DNA from: Sequoia sempervirens
Lineage: Eukaryota; Streptophyta; Pinopsida; Cupressales; Cupressaceae
NCBI GenBank assembly: GCA_007258455.2
Contig: VDFB02321274.1
Location: 248,001-312,000 of the forward strand
Direction of reading: 5' to 3'
DNA: 64,000 nucleotides
Position 1 is the stretch's first letter, and every line of letters starts with the position of its first letter. Shown here piece after piece: positions 44,117 through 56,433 of the stretch. The translations under genes were made by a program, and so were the position numbers. The notes beneath the pieces are model-generated. The model did no database searches and was not told the origin of the DNA. It was given only the letters and a program-made list of their open reading frames with translations.

Positions 44117-44943
44117 TGATGGTCACTACTGTAGGGTGCTGGAAATCAATGAAGACTACAACACTTAGGTGCCTCTTGCCAAAACTTGATGAACCCTAGT
44201 AGAGATTTTGGGCTAAATCTACTGTTTAAAAGATGATTGCAGTGATGAAGACAAAAATTGCTGTAATAATTAAGACTTTCAGTTGAGACCCCACTGTAGA
44301 CCTTGCTTTCCTTTCTCAGAATGCAACTATATAGAGGACATTTCATTTTGTCTTTTAGAATTCTGCTTTTCTACACAAGGGTGGGATCCTATCAATGGAA
44401 ATGCATCCTTTTGTTTCTCAAAGATCTATCTTACTTCACCAAGGCATGCACCATGCTGTTGTCTTGACTGTTTTTTCAACATTTAAAGTCTGCTTCTTCC
44501 TTATATAGCATATGTTCAGTTGTTGATGTACCAGAGTTTTACTTTAACTTTTGTATCCTGTCTTTAACAGTATGCTCTCAGTAACTGATTAGTATGTTTT
44601 GACTTTGAAAAACATGTCTCTGCAAATATAGCTTGTGCGAGACAACACACCTGCAATTTGTAGTTTTGAATCATTTATTTTGACTCTCTATGGTGTGTGC
44701 CATTACAAGCACTTAAGATCTTTGACAAAAACTTGTTGTACACAAGAAATCACACTCCATTACATACTGACTGTGCCTTTTAGTCTTGAAAATGTGTTTC
44801 TATGCTCTAGGGCAAGTCCCTATATACCTTGTCTGCATTTTTTAACTTTCTCATTTGTAGCATGCTCCAATATATTGCTTTACATGTTTTGAACTTTAAA
44901 AATTATTTGTCTTCACCTTATATTAGTGTGTGCCAGTATTTAC

Positions 44944-45799
44944 CTATGTTCCACCAAGTTTCTGGAACGAGGGGACGTGTTTTGGGGATGACATTTTTTT
45001 AGGGGATTTTTGGGGACGGCTATATATATATATATATGTATATGTATGTATTTTAAAAATATAGGGAAATTTCAGATATTCATATGAGTAATGATAATCA
45101 TAACAATGAACATTGATAAAGTTACAGATGTAATCACCAATCATTTTGACATATACATTATAGAGTTGAACAAATTAATACTACAACTACTTAATTGCTT
45201 CCATAGTTCATGTCAAACAATCAATGTGCATATGATATAAAATTTTAAAAATAAAATGCCCAAAGGCTACTAGTTTGCACTACAAATGTCAAAATGACAA
45301 AGTCACAAATGTCCAAACCATAGTAATAGAAAGTATGATGGCTGCCTCTACTCGACATCTGCCAACATTGCATCAGAATTAGACTCAAAGTCTGAGTCAC
45401 TGCCAATTTTTCTTTTGCTCACTTTCCTCTTAGCTGCAATTTTATTTTGGAATGTAAAAATTAACTCAAATGGCTTTGAAAGCAAGTTTTATGTTTCATT
45501 TTAGGCTTGGGGGGTGTGGAGTCCACTTAGAAACAATAAAAAAATAAACATTTTTAATTTCAGAGTGTTTTATTTTTGTAAAAACTTGATGGAAAAAAGG
45601 GGATGACTGGCTGTCCTTGGGACAGCGGGTTGTCTCTTTGCCGTCCCCGGGACGTCCCCGCCGATCGGGGATGCCCCCCAAAAAAAAAACATCTTGGGGA
45701 CTCTTGGGAAACGTCCTTGAGGCATTCCCTGTCCCTGAAACGTCTCTAGTACGGGTACGGGGGCCAAAACCCCAGGGGACGCGTCCCCATGTACCACTG
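44944..45799 (-). mobile_element. Non-autonomous hAT DNA transposon
   Basis: 856 bp bounded by an exact 8-bp duplication GTATTTAC (44936-44943 and 45800-45807), the length typical of hAT transposition. Ends read CTATGTTCCA on the left and, reversed, CAGTGGTACA on the right, agreeing at 6 of 10 positions; the right end has the CAGTG start usual for hAT. Both subterminal regions are rich in GGGGACG/CGTCCCC repeats, far more GC-rich than the surroundings. A C-terminal transposase exon remains inside on the minus strand; the rest of the gene is deleted. Confidence 0.75.
45348..45433 (-). pseudogene. Last exon of a hAT transposase, remnant
   Basis: On the minus strand acceptor AAATTGCAG precedes two bases and 27 codons, KRKVSKRKIGSDSDFESNSD then AMLADVE, ending in a stop. 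A basic stretch followed by an acidic tail is usual at the end of plant hAT transposases of this GC-rich-ended group (family knowledge, from memory). Dimerisation and catalytic regions are missing. Confidence 0.45.
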
Positions 45800-46029
45800 G
45801 TATTTACTGGTTGCATCTTTTTGAAACTAAAACCCCCTGCTCTTCCTCTGTATATGGCACGTGCCTTTTTATGGGTTGAATGCTTTTTTAATTTTTGAAA
45901 ACCTCGTCTCTATGTAGTTTGAAATTTTGTTGTTTTAAGTACAAAAGGTGGCAACTAGCCTTCTCCTATGTTGAAAGTGACAATACCTGTTCAACGAGTG
46001 CTGAAGCAACTTTTCAATGGTGGTGAAAC

Positions 46030-46160
46030 CTGCAATATGCCTCTTTTTATCATCTGCTGTAGCTGAATGTTCATCCTGGAGTGATGGAACAACGGGTATT
46101 TGAAAGCGTTGTTTTTCAGAATGATCCAATAGAGTAGCTGAGCTTACCAATGTACCATGC
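46030..46160 (-). other. Isolated exon-like sequence
   Basis: On the minus strand acceptor TTTCAAATTTGCAG precedes 131 open bases that end GCAG|gtttc. The frame reads HGTLVSSATLLDHSEKQRFQ, IPVVPSLQDEHSATADDKKR, HIA. Both splice signals are good and no stop occurs. I do not recognise the protein. It stands alone among repeats, so it is either one exon of a gene with very long introns or a captured fragment. Confidence 0.4.
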
Positions 46161-46330
46161 CTGCAAATTTGAAACAAAAATTCAGTCCTCTATTTGGCAT
46201 GTGCTGATCTACACTTGAGTATCTTTCAAACATTCAAAAATCTGTCTCTGCCTTATGTGAATTTCAGATACTTTTTTGTTGATTGAACTCTGTTTCTGCA
46301 TTTGCAAATCAGTTTGAGAATCCTTTTTGT

Positions 46331-46507
46331 TGACCCTACAAGAAAAGAATAAGAGAGATTACAAAAACAACATAGATGGTTGTGACAAAGCTATGAACAT
46401 GACTCTTGACTTGATGGAAAGACAAAATTTAGCTTGAAATTTGACACTATGAAAATTTTCATTTAGGTACAATAGGGTGTATGAATGCATATGTATTATG
46501 GATGTGT
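46331..46507. other. Short unassigned stretch before an LTR
   Basis: AT-rich, no coding or structural signal seen. The last bases (GATGTGT) are the left flank of the LTR. Confidence 0.4.
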
Positions 46508-47907
46508 TGTGATGTCCCCTTCCTAGGCAGTACAGTTATTGCAGGGGTTAGCCTATTATTCAGATCCTCGTAGGCTGGCAGATGTGTTTAGAGGATCACT
46601 TGAGGCAGTTATCCAGCGTTTGGGAACATCACTCCAGCAGTTGATTCAGGTTTGGGCCTTTGCGGACACTTACAGAGTGATTTATAGATACTTACTATTT
46701 ATAGTAAGTCCGGTAGGCCGGAGTTGCTATTTTTGGCAGGGCACTTGATTCAGTTGGTCAGCTCAGTATCGACCCGGTTTGATGATTTGATGAGCAAACA
46801 GGGATTATTAGAGCATTTAATAATAATTAAAGAGATTATTAATTTGACTTTATAATATAAAGTCATTTTAATGAAATATTAAAGTTATTATTAAAATGGC
46901 GAATTATAAAGTATTTTTAATACTTTATAATGAAGGGGAAAATTTAATATTTAATGAGTTTAATACTCATTAATAAAAAGGACGCCATTTATTAATAATT
47001 GGCCCAAGTATTTCAAAAGGGCGAATTATTATATTATTAAATGCAATTGAGCTGATTTTTGTGAAGGGTCGACTTTTTGAGAGAGGATATATATTTCTCC
47101 AAGGCAAATCGAACTCATTATGTTATGATTATTCTAATTTGTCTTTATTTCTCTCTAAGACCATTGGGGTTTGAGAAACAAGGGTTTCTGTAAATCATCG
47201 GGTTTTGAAGAACGTTCCCTCTTCAGAATCAGGCATACTGAGACTGTGCAATACCAGTTGAAGCTTGTCAATAGGGTGACATCATTCAGAAGTCATACAG
47301 AGCTTGTTGTGAAGATTCTTCATCAAGGATTTGGGTCGAACTTCTCCAGAAGGGGTTCATATTCAGTGGCGACTATCTCTTGATCATTTGGCACACTTCC
47401 CAAGAAAGTACGAATTTCTTATTTGCTGGTACAAGCCGTACTTCTGCTGTAGCAAAGGCCGTACCTCTCCTCCAGATCAAATCGCCTTGCTTTTTCATCT
47501 TCTGACTTCTTCAAGTTGGACGCCTAGGGTTTCTGGAGCCACTGCATCAATTTCGAGGTGGGAGATTGCACATTTCCTTTCAGCCGTACCATCTCAAGCT
47601 TCTTTTCTGGTGCCTGCAAGCTTATTCAGGTTCTCAATAAATAGCTTTCCTTTTTGTCTGAATGTTTGAATATCGCAGTTGTAATCATTCGAGAAGATTA
47701 ATAAATCATCTAGCATCGAGGTCTAAGCTCTATTCTGTAGTTTTTAAGCATCTGGTATTTTATATTATTTTTCCAAGCATTTCTTTGCAAAATCGCAATT
47801 TGTCTTTTATTGCAAAAAACCACCAAAAAATAAAAAATACAGAAAACAAACAAAAAACATAGCATTATCAGCCAGTGGTCGGGTTGAGAGACACCTGGTC
47901 TCTTACA
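46508..47907 (+). repeat. 5' LTR of an LTR retrotransposon cut by the assembly gap
   Basis: 1400 bp, TGTGATGTCCCC to GTCTCTTACA, followed two bases on by a tRNA-Met primer-binding site. Near its start are GGTTAGCCTATTATT and CTCGTAGGCTGG, and a perfect inverted repeat ACTTACTATTTATAGTAAGT at 46692-46711 that contains one CTATTTATAG decamer. It is related in design to the LTRs at 39141, 31071 and 1-1058. Open frames at 46539-47669 show no domain. Confidence 0.8.
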
Positions 47908-47908
47908 A

Positions 47909-47920
47909 TGGTATCAGAGC
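47909..47920 (+). other. Primer-binding site, initiator tRNA-Met type
   Basis: TGGTATCAGAGC, two bases after the LTR end. Confidence 0.92.
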
Positions 47921-47992
47921 ACAGTTTTCCTGCCATCCTGTTCTTTTTTAGTTGCTTTTTCAGTCGGATGTGTGCTTTTTTGATGCTTTTTC

Positions 47993-48229
47993 ATGAGTAG
48001 AGATATTATTTTCTATAGTAAGGGTAGAGAAACGGGCAGAGTTGAGGATTGGACAGGTCCACCTATTCCTGAAGGTGAGACAGTATAAGGGGTTCTGGGT
48101 ATTCACAGATCTAGTTCCAATAGCAGTGAGAACAGTGTCACTACACTGATGGCAGATCGTGAGATTCCTGCAGAGACACATAGGGATCCAGGGAAAGAGC
48201 ATGCCGGAGGCGATATTACTGATGAGAGT
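47993..48229 (+). pseudogene. N-terminal gag-like frame of the gap-truncated element
   Basis: ATG 47993 opens MSRDIIFYSKGRETGRVEDW and continues to GETV, a stop (probably CAA to TAA), then GVLGIHRSSSNSSENSVTTL and DREIPAETHRDPGKEH up to the first N. It lies about 70 bases after the primer-binding site, where gag is expected. No recognisable domain is reached before the gap, so the lineage is unknown. Confidence 0.5.
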
Positions 48230-48329
48230 NNNNNNNNNNNNNNNNNNNNNNNNNNNNNNNNNNNNNNNNNNNNNNNNNNNNNNNNNNNNNNNNNNNNNNN
48301 NNNNNNNNNNNNNNNNNNNNNNNNNNNNN
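48230..48329. other. Assembly gap of 100 N
   Basis: Exactly 100 undetermined bases, the conventional size for a scaffold join of unknown length. The base after it starts a second copy of 16080 onward. Open frames drawn across it are meaningless. Confidence 0.99.
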
Positions 48330-49371
48330 GGCTACAATTGGTGCAATTCAGACCATTGTGTTTACTTTAAGAGGTTAGATGATGATAGCTACATTATTTT
48401 ATGTTTATATGTTGATGATGTGCTTGTAGCGGGGTCTAACATGGATCACATAAAGGAGTTAAAACAACAATTAGAAAACTCATTTGCTATGAAAGATTTG
48501 GGGGAAGCAAAACAAATCCTTGGTATGAAGATTACTAGAGATAGGAAAAACAAAAAAATATTTTTATCTCAAGCTGATTATATTGAAAAGGTGTTGTAGA
48601 TATTTCATATGGAGAATGCAAAAGTTGTCAGCACACCTTTGCCTAGTCATGTCAAATTGAGTAAGGATATGTGTCCTAAGACACAAGAGGAGGAAGAAAA
48701 AATGTCCAATGTACCTTATGCTTTAGATGTAGGCAACTTAATGTATGCCATGGTATGCATGAGACTAGATATTGCACATGTCATAGGAGTTGTTAGTAGG
48801 TACATGAGTCATCCCAGAGGTTGAGCATTGAAATGCGGTAAAATGGATTCTTAGGTATTTGAGAGGTACATCCAATAAGTGCTTATGTTTTGGGGGCTCT
48901 AATACTAACTTAAAAGGATATGTTGACTTAGATTTGGCAGGGGATATTGATACCAGGCGAAGTACCACATGTTATGTATTTACAGTTGGTGGGACAGTAG
49001 TAAGTTGGATTTCTTGGTTGCAAAAGGTGGTTGCTTTATCCACCACGGAGGCAGAGTATGTAGCTACAACAAAGGTAGAAAAAGAGATGATATGGCTACA
49101 ATTTTTCATGGAAGAGTTGGGAAAACAACATGTTGAAAGTTACTTGTTTACAGATAGTCAGAGTGCTATAGATGTTGCAAAAAATTCTGCCTTGCACTCT
49201 AAAACCAAACACATACAACTAAGATATCATTTCATTCGATCGATGTTGGAGGATGGACAGGTAAGGCTGGAAAAGATACATTTAAATGACAATCCAATGG
49301 ATATGTTTACGAAGGCAGTGACAAGGGAGAAGTTGAGCTCCTCTTCAACTTCAATTGGCCTTCAAGGTTAA
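48330..49371 (+). pseudogene. copia RT (3' half) and RNase H, second copy
   Basis: Identical to 16080-17121: YNWCNSDHCVYFKRL, YVDD at 48408-48419, the stop after EKVL, a frame change near 48821 and RNase H with LSTTEAEYVA and DSQSAIDVAKN. The 5' half of the element is missing because the gap precedes it. The duplicated polypurine block is also present (49444-49504). Confidence 0.93.
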
Positions 49372-49504
49372 ATTTCAACAAAACAAAATAATAGGGTCCA
49401 AGGTGCTAATTTCTACTGGGAGTTGCAGGGGCAGCGATGTTATGATCAGTCTCCAAGTGGGAGATGATATGGAGTGGAGTCTGATCAGTCTCCAAGTGGG
49501 AGAT

Positions 49505-50169
49505 TGTTGTGTCGTGGAGACAAATCAGAAGGATAAATCTTCATATTATTTTATTAAATAATTTGTTGCACTTATATTTATGTTGCACTTGTATTTAAAA
49601 GGTGGTTACAAGCAAATATTAAGTGTTGGAAGTGACTAGTTACAACTAGAAGTGATTATTTAATTCTAAAGTTTATGGAAAGCTGGAAAAATTTGGAAAA
49701 AGTAAATGTAACCGCCCAAAGAAAGCGTTTTATTGGGTGCATGAGGCACAACTAATGGCAACACTTCATTGGTAATTAATGGGACATGTGTGGGAGCATA
49801 TTAGGATACTCGGGGATGAGTTTTGAGTGGTGTAGGTCATGGAAAACGTTAGTAGAAAATTGCATAGCAGTGGCTGGAAAAACGTAGGAGAAGCTGTAGG
49901 TACCCATAGCCATGGCTGTGTAAAACCAACAAGTGAAAAACATGATAAAAACGTTGCTGCATGTCTTTGCATGTTATTGTAAAGGTTATTTTCTGGGAGA
50001 TTAATATATTTTGGACCCTCTTGTTGGTGGATGTAGCCCGGATTTGGGTGAACCACGTTAAATCTTTGTGTTGTCTTTTTGTTGCTATAATTTTATGCAT
50101 TTTCTATTTCTCTTTTTTATTGATCAAATATGCATTTAACTGATTGATATCTACCTTCTAACCCTAACA
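49505..50169 (+). repeat. copia 3' LTR, second copy
   Basis: TGTTGTGTCG to CCCTAACA, identical by eye to 17255-17919 and followed by ATTCA. The partner 5' LTR is not in this copy. Confidence 0.93.
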
Positions 50170-50174
50170 ATTCA

Positions 50175-50838
50175 TTCAATAGATCATCCAAGATGGTGCT
50201 CATAGCTTGGAGTACTTTCTTATTAAGAAGTGAGTTGCAAACATTGTCAATAAGCCTTTGGAATCACCTCATCATATTCATTTGTGATGAATTCTTGGGT
50301 GAAGGAAGTTGTCCTTGGGGGATCATCTTGAGTCCTCCACTTGTACATGTTTTATTTTCATGTTTTCTCTCTTTTGGGGAGGAGTTTTTCCTACTAGTTT
50401 TCTCCTTTTATTTGTTTGTGAAAAATATTTTGTACACATGTACCTCATTAGGCCTTCTTGTTTGGACCCATCTTTGATCATTTTTCTCTTTTATGTTTCC
50501 ACCCTAAGTTACACATAAGGGGGTTGTTGGTGTGAACAGAGTTTAGTACCTAATATATTCCCTTTTTTAGGACTTATTCACATCTAGTTAGTTAGGTTTA
50601 CTCAAAAAAATTTTAAGGTGTTTAATTTTTTTGTCTCATTTCATATAATTGTGACACTTATCATTAGCCTTCATTGTCCTATGTCTCAACCTTTCCTGTA
50701 TAAAGGGTCCTCATATACTTTATTCATCTTGTATGCATTATACCATTATTGGTACTATACATTTTTTTAATGTTTCTCTTATATGGAAGGTTATATGGTT
50801 TTGTAGAATATTCTTACTCCTATAAGTTCTCTTCAACA
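50175..50838 (+). pseudogene. Outer copia RNase H tail and 3' LTR, second copy
   Basis: Copy of 17925-18588: RNase H tail (IIQDGAHSLEYFLIKK), purine run and LTR at 50525-50838 from TGTTGGTGTG to CTTCAACA. Its presence shows that the nested arrangement existed before the segment was copied. Confidence 0.8.
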
Positions 50839-53800
50839 AAGCACATATTGGTATAGGTGGTAAAGGTGAAGTGATAGGTCCCTGGTGGCAATGAAAATGT
50901 TGGTGTATGGCATGTAGTTGTTAATGTGATAAATTAGCCTCTTAGAATATGATCAAGTAACATGGGTACACCAATGTAATAGAAAAATGCATGATTCCTA
51001 TAGCTCCTAATAAGGTAAAGTAGTTTTTTAAGACTTGATTGGGTCATTTAAGCAATAATGTAAGGTGTAAGCATAAATATTGTATAAAGGTAATTTCCCC
51101 TTAATGAGAAAAGTAATGCAATAAGGTATAAATATGTGTAAGGGGTTGAAGCATGATGTCCCCAATGTAGGATATATCAATAATAGGCACAATGTGTAAT
51201 TATTGAAAGCACGATGCTCCTTAAATGTAAAGATGTAGCAATGATAACACGTGATCTTGTAAATGTAAGAATGCATCAATGAAATCCTAGTGTGTAAAGG
51301 AGAAGACATGGAGCCTATCAAATATAAAGATGTTTGAATACATGCATAATATATAACTTAGGAAAAGATATGATGCCCCCAAATATAAAAGTAACTCAAA
51401 ATATATAACAATGTATGAATAATCAATGTGTAATTATACCAATCAATAGGAAGGTGCAATAAGGTAATATGTGATGATGTAATTGTGAATATATACTTAT
51501 AACTAGTTGATCTTGAATGGGTGGAATACGCAATCACAACTGAATATAAAATGAGGAAGACACAATATCCCCTAGTCTAGTAAGATAAATCTAGGAGTAT
51601 GATATGGAAAGATAGGATCATAAGATAATGTGTGTACATCAAAAACATGTTGTCTAAGTATAGTAAAGGTCATAAGCATGTGATAAGCATCATGTAAAGT
51701 TATGAACCATAGAAGCATTAGTAGATAAGTAGGAAAAACCTAAACAAACCATTATGAAAAGGAACAAGTATAAGAGTATACATGGTGAAGGGGAGAGACA
51801 ATATATAAATGATCGCATGACATGTAAGACATAGGAAAAGTCAAAGTATGTTAAAAGATATGGAAATAAAGAAGATGAAAATAAGTATAAGAGACAAATA
51901 TCAACTAAGGAAACATGGAAGAATCAAATAACCCCTTAGTGGGGGAAAATAAACATGAAACTAAATGAAATGAGTGTGAAAAGCACAAAAAAAGGATAAA
52001 AAGTAGAAGAAAGTGTAAGGACACATAGGGGAAACAGATGAATATGCAAAGGAGAGTCATGACTTACACAACATAAAAAAATGCTCAAGTAGGAATGATA
52101 CAAAATAAAACCTAAAGAACTGACATGAACAACACAACACATGTTCAAAGTCACTTGTGTCAAAATGCATTAGTAAAGATGTCTTCACATAATCCACATG
52201 CAAACAAGGAACATGGAAACTTAAATGCAATAAAAGAAAGCAAAAATACAAAACAAGTGAAAAGTATCAAAGACATCTAAGCAATGAATTCATTTCTTGT
52301 AAAGGGTGGTTTCTCTTTTATATTACGTGTAGCCTTAATATAAGGTGTGTTATAGTGAATAAGACTAATCTCTTTTGATTTCATACAATTATACTCATTG
52401 AGTGCAGGAGTTGTGTGCTCATAAGTATGCTCATCGTGTATCTTCCCTTTTGACTATAAGTGCTTGAACTTTATGTTGTAATGTAATGCCTCTACCTTTA
52501 TAATACCCATGCCTAGGCTTACGTATACAATAGGTTGTTGCAATGAAACATCTTGGCTTCTAGCTAGATCAAGAGAGGATGATGTAGGATGGAAGGTAAG
52601 TTTAGTATATGTATAAGTAATGTGGATATTGGGAGGATAGGGATTGAAAGATAAATCATGAGAGAACATTGCTAAGTCTATTGTAGGTTTAGATAAATAG
52701 TAAATGAAAGAATGGGCCAAATTCATAAAGGGAGTTTAAAGAAAAGAAGATGCAAAGTTTTATTGCTCAAGTATAGGCTAAACTCACAAATAAGTAAAAT
52801 GTCATCAACCTAAATGTTCATAATTAATGATTAGACATGATTTCATAGACAAATAGGTATTTATTAAATCATCATAATTATCATATAGTAATTCCTCACC
52901 ATGTTTCATAATATCATCATGTGATTTACAAAAAATAATGAAGCATGAATAGTGCTTGCATGAGAGGCTAATAAAATATCATCAATATGCTTACCATAAT
53001 TATAAGAGATATCTCTATTTGAAAATATATTATGAACATTCATAGGGCTCACATGAGTTATACAAGACTAATCATCATGAAACACACCATCATGCATCAA
53101 AGAAGCTAGCATATCAAAAGAACACAGATCTATGGACATATAATCAACATGACATATAAAAATAATATCACATAAGGCCCAACAATGCCACATGTAGGTA
53201 AAGAATGTGTACCCTTATCACATAATTTACACCATTCATATCAATAGGGGTAAATGCATATCACGTATATCTTTTGTAGTACACATCAAATTAAGTGGAG
53301 GAGATATGCTCAAAGGTAAACCACAATGAGAATCAATTTAATACTACTATCAATATTCATCTAAGAGGTATGCAACATGTAAGGATCATAGAAGAGTGTA
53401 GTAAGAGTATCCAACAAAGAAGGAAAAGTGATAATCCTATCTCTAAATGAAGAAAAGGTGCATCAATGATGATATAATGCTGCCATGGACGAAGTGATCT
53501 CATTTGTTGGAATGCAATAATCGATTTAAGGAGAAATGGATCACATATCATAAATTGTATACACATGTCATAATTAGTAAGGGAAGCATGAGTAGATGTT
53601 GATGATAGAGGGCCATAAGAACTCATGGTGTAAAAAAAAGGGTTAATCCAAAGTCAAGAAGTGTAGGGTTCACAAAAGTGTAGTAAAGATTCAAAACCCT
53701 AATGAATGTAGGTATTGTAGGATTTGATGTACAATAGAAAATATGATGTGAAGCAATTATAAAATATAAACCTTAAAGCAAATATAATGGTGGGTGAAGG

Positions 53801-54351
53801 ACAAGATATGTAGATAAGCACTAAACCCTATAGAGAGAGTGCATCATGTTGCAACATAAAATAGAGAAGGAAAATTATATCTAAAAGATAAGATGATTTT
53901 TGTTAGAAAGTATAGATTTGAAAACCTAATAAGGATGATAAACCTTATAAAAATAGCTATGTCATGTAAGATCAGCCAAACTCACCATTGAAATGTAAAG
54001 GAAAATAAACTTTTCTTGAGTGTGATTTAGGCTAAACCAACAAGATGCATATAAATAAGCATAGATTAACCTAGATCTAACAAGTGAGAATTGAGGGCTA
54101 ATGCATTCTAAGTAAAATTAAATGCTAATTATAAAAAATAAATGAAGTATATAAAAGTACTTAGCTCTATGAGTGAAGAATGATTTCCCTTGCTAAATAT
54201 TCTAGAATTTGACTAGTATCTGGACTAAAAATGATGCTTCTCTATATGTGTAATTCCTTAGATGTTGTTCCTATCCTAGTTTTGTTTATGGTCAAGTTTT
54301 GTGGGTTGGGTCTAATTTGCAATCATAAACTCATCCTCTTAAGTTTATACT
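50839..54351. other. Unassigned repeat-like DNA, second copy
   Basis: Copy of 18589-22101 with no recognised gene. The first base differing from the left copy is 54241 (T for C at 21991). Confidence 0.4.
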
Positions 54352-55960
54352 TGATATGTAATTAAAGGTTTGCAAAATAACTTGCACTTAATTCCTAATT
54401 ACAGATTTTATCCTGATCACAAACAAAATCACATGGTTATGTATTTTTAACCGTTGAAGTTACAAAATTTGAGCTCACTTAATCCTTAACACAATTTAAT
54501 GACTTTCACTAATTACGTAAATGTCATAATGAATATCTCAAAGAAGGAATTAAAGAAGAACTGGAAAGAATAAGAGAAAATTATAAGACATAAGAGAAGA
54601 AGAGATATCACGAGCTTGATAACGGAGTTCGCTCAACATGAGCTACGTCTCCGGGCCTGCTTCTTAATGATGAACCGCTTTATTAATGATGACAAGCTTT
54701 AACCGCTTTTGTACACCATCCAAGCTTTAAACCTGCATTACAATTTCTTCACAATCTCTCTCAACACCTAAGACTCTTTCACATTCTTCTTTACTTGAAG
54801 GAATACAAAATATAAAGTCTTTGTGTTATATCAATATCCAAAAAATACTTTGCCTAATTTCCTCCCAAAAGAATTGATTGCCCCTTCACGGGCAAAAATC
54901 CCCCTTTTTATACATTTAATTTTGCTTAATATGGTTTAAAACCATATGATTTCCAAAATCAACTATATCTCCCATTTACAATAGTAAGTCTTTGAAAATC
55001 CCTCCAATTACAAGAATAAATCTCTCAGAAATAACCTTCTCCCTTTAATTGACGACCCTTATAATTCTGGGCTTACAATATCCTTTTGCAAAAAAAAAAC
55101 TTTACAAATTTCTTGTTCTTGAATAATAACTCTTGTTTTTATGAGCTTTACAAAAATAATCTTTCAAATCCCTTTTAAATAATCTTTTTAGATTATTTTA
55201 AGCCCTTTAATTATATTATGTAAATGGGTTTTAATATTCTAAAGGATTAGACCCTTATTTATAAGGGTTACTATTTTAATTTTGGATTTTATACTTTTGT
55301 TTGGGGGTTAAATTCTTTAAACTTAAGAGATTCGGGCTTATTCATTATTGTTTGAAAGGGTTTAATTTTTAAATTTTTAGGAGATTTGGTTTTAATTCGT
55401 TGCCTTTAAATCCCACAAAATCCACTTGGGATCCCACAAAATCCGCTTGGAATCCCTTGGATTTTGTGAAATAAAATAAACCTTGACCACTTTATTTCTC
55501 AAAAATAAAATATGGTGTAGTGGTGGTACGTGAATTTAGTGAGGGCGATCCACACTTTTAGGACATCACTTGCACCTACCATGTTAGCATCCAGTCAACC
55601 TTCAACTTTGACTGGCCGTATCTTTGTCGTACGAGCTTCATTTTCAACGAAACAAGTGGCATTGAAACCATGGCGATGAGCTCTTCGATGTGATGCCACA
55701 TTTGACCATTTTTGGAATAGTCAATTTTTTTGCCTTTCTGATTGGCCTCTATACCTAGTTTGACCCCAACTTTGACTAACCATAACTTTAGCGTACAAGC
55801 TCCTTTTTTGCCCGTTCAAGTTGCATTGGGTCCAGTTTTTTGAGCACTTCGACGTGGCAATGGTTCCACTGGATTTTGAGACTGAATTTTTGAGGTCTTC
55901 TAGATCCTCCTAGATCATTCCTCCCAATTGAGAAGCTTTTGAACCACCAAAAGTCTATTT

Positions 55961-56416
55961 TTACATAAAGATTAAGTGAGGGAATTGTCGCCTCACTTGC
56001 TCAGTATCATCTGTCCACCCTGTTGGAATTTTGATCATCTGACTCATCACAAACAAGATGAAGAATGAGATAGCATAGCTAATACAGTTAACTAAATACC
56101 CATCAATACTCATTGTCGCATCCACTATCCACATAGAACTAACTAGTAGAATGACAAGTGACAATACTGAATATACTGACGTGAAGGAAAAAGTATCAAC
56201 TTGTTGAATCTCCTGAACATGAACATCATTAGAAAATGAGTCATTCAAACCCTCTTTTACCACCTGAGGCTGAAGGATTAAATGTGCTTGCAACTGATCC
56301 TCACATTGTGTTGTCTGTGACACCTTATCATGATTAGAAATCATTTCATTTTCATGCTTAATATCACTTGTTGTTATAGACATGAGGGTTAATGTCTTGC
56401 TTGCATTTACAACCAT
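55961..56416 (-). CDS. Two-helix membrane-type ORF, second copy
   Basis: 151 residues from ATG 56416, the same protein as at 23711-24166, with hydrophobic segments at residues 79-98 and 107-127. It falls in the block that is identical between the copies, so its sameness says nothing about selection on the protein. Function unknown. Confidence 0.5.
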   Translation of the reverse strand: MVVNASKTLTLMSITTSDIKHENEMISNHDKVSQTTQCEDQLQAHLILQPQVVKEGLNDSFSNDVHVQEIQQVDTFSFTSVYSVLSLVILLVSSMWIVDATMSIDGYLVNCISYAISFFILFVMSQMIKIPTGWTDDTEQVRRQFPHLIFM

Positions 56417-56433
56417 TTTCAAATGCCTTGTGT

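Larger units (their letters stand above)
44340..46330 (+). repeat. Degenerate tandem repeat of about 60-bp units
   Basis: Blocks such as TGTCTCTGCAAATATAGC, TCTTCACCTTATATTAGTG, CTCTTCCTCTGTATATGGC and TGTCTCTGCCTTATGTG, each preceded by TTTGAA-(A)-rich sequence and followed by TGTGCCA-like sequence, recur about every 55-65 bp. I count roughly a dozen units, split by the hAT element at 44944-45799 and less clear around 45910-46160. Units are only loosely alike, so this is an old array. Confidence 0.5.

Noticed and set aside
48149..48599. Open frames spanning the run of N
   Set aside because: They join a gag start to a copia RT only because N triplets are not read as stops; the gap length is arbitrary.
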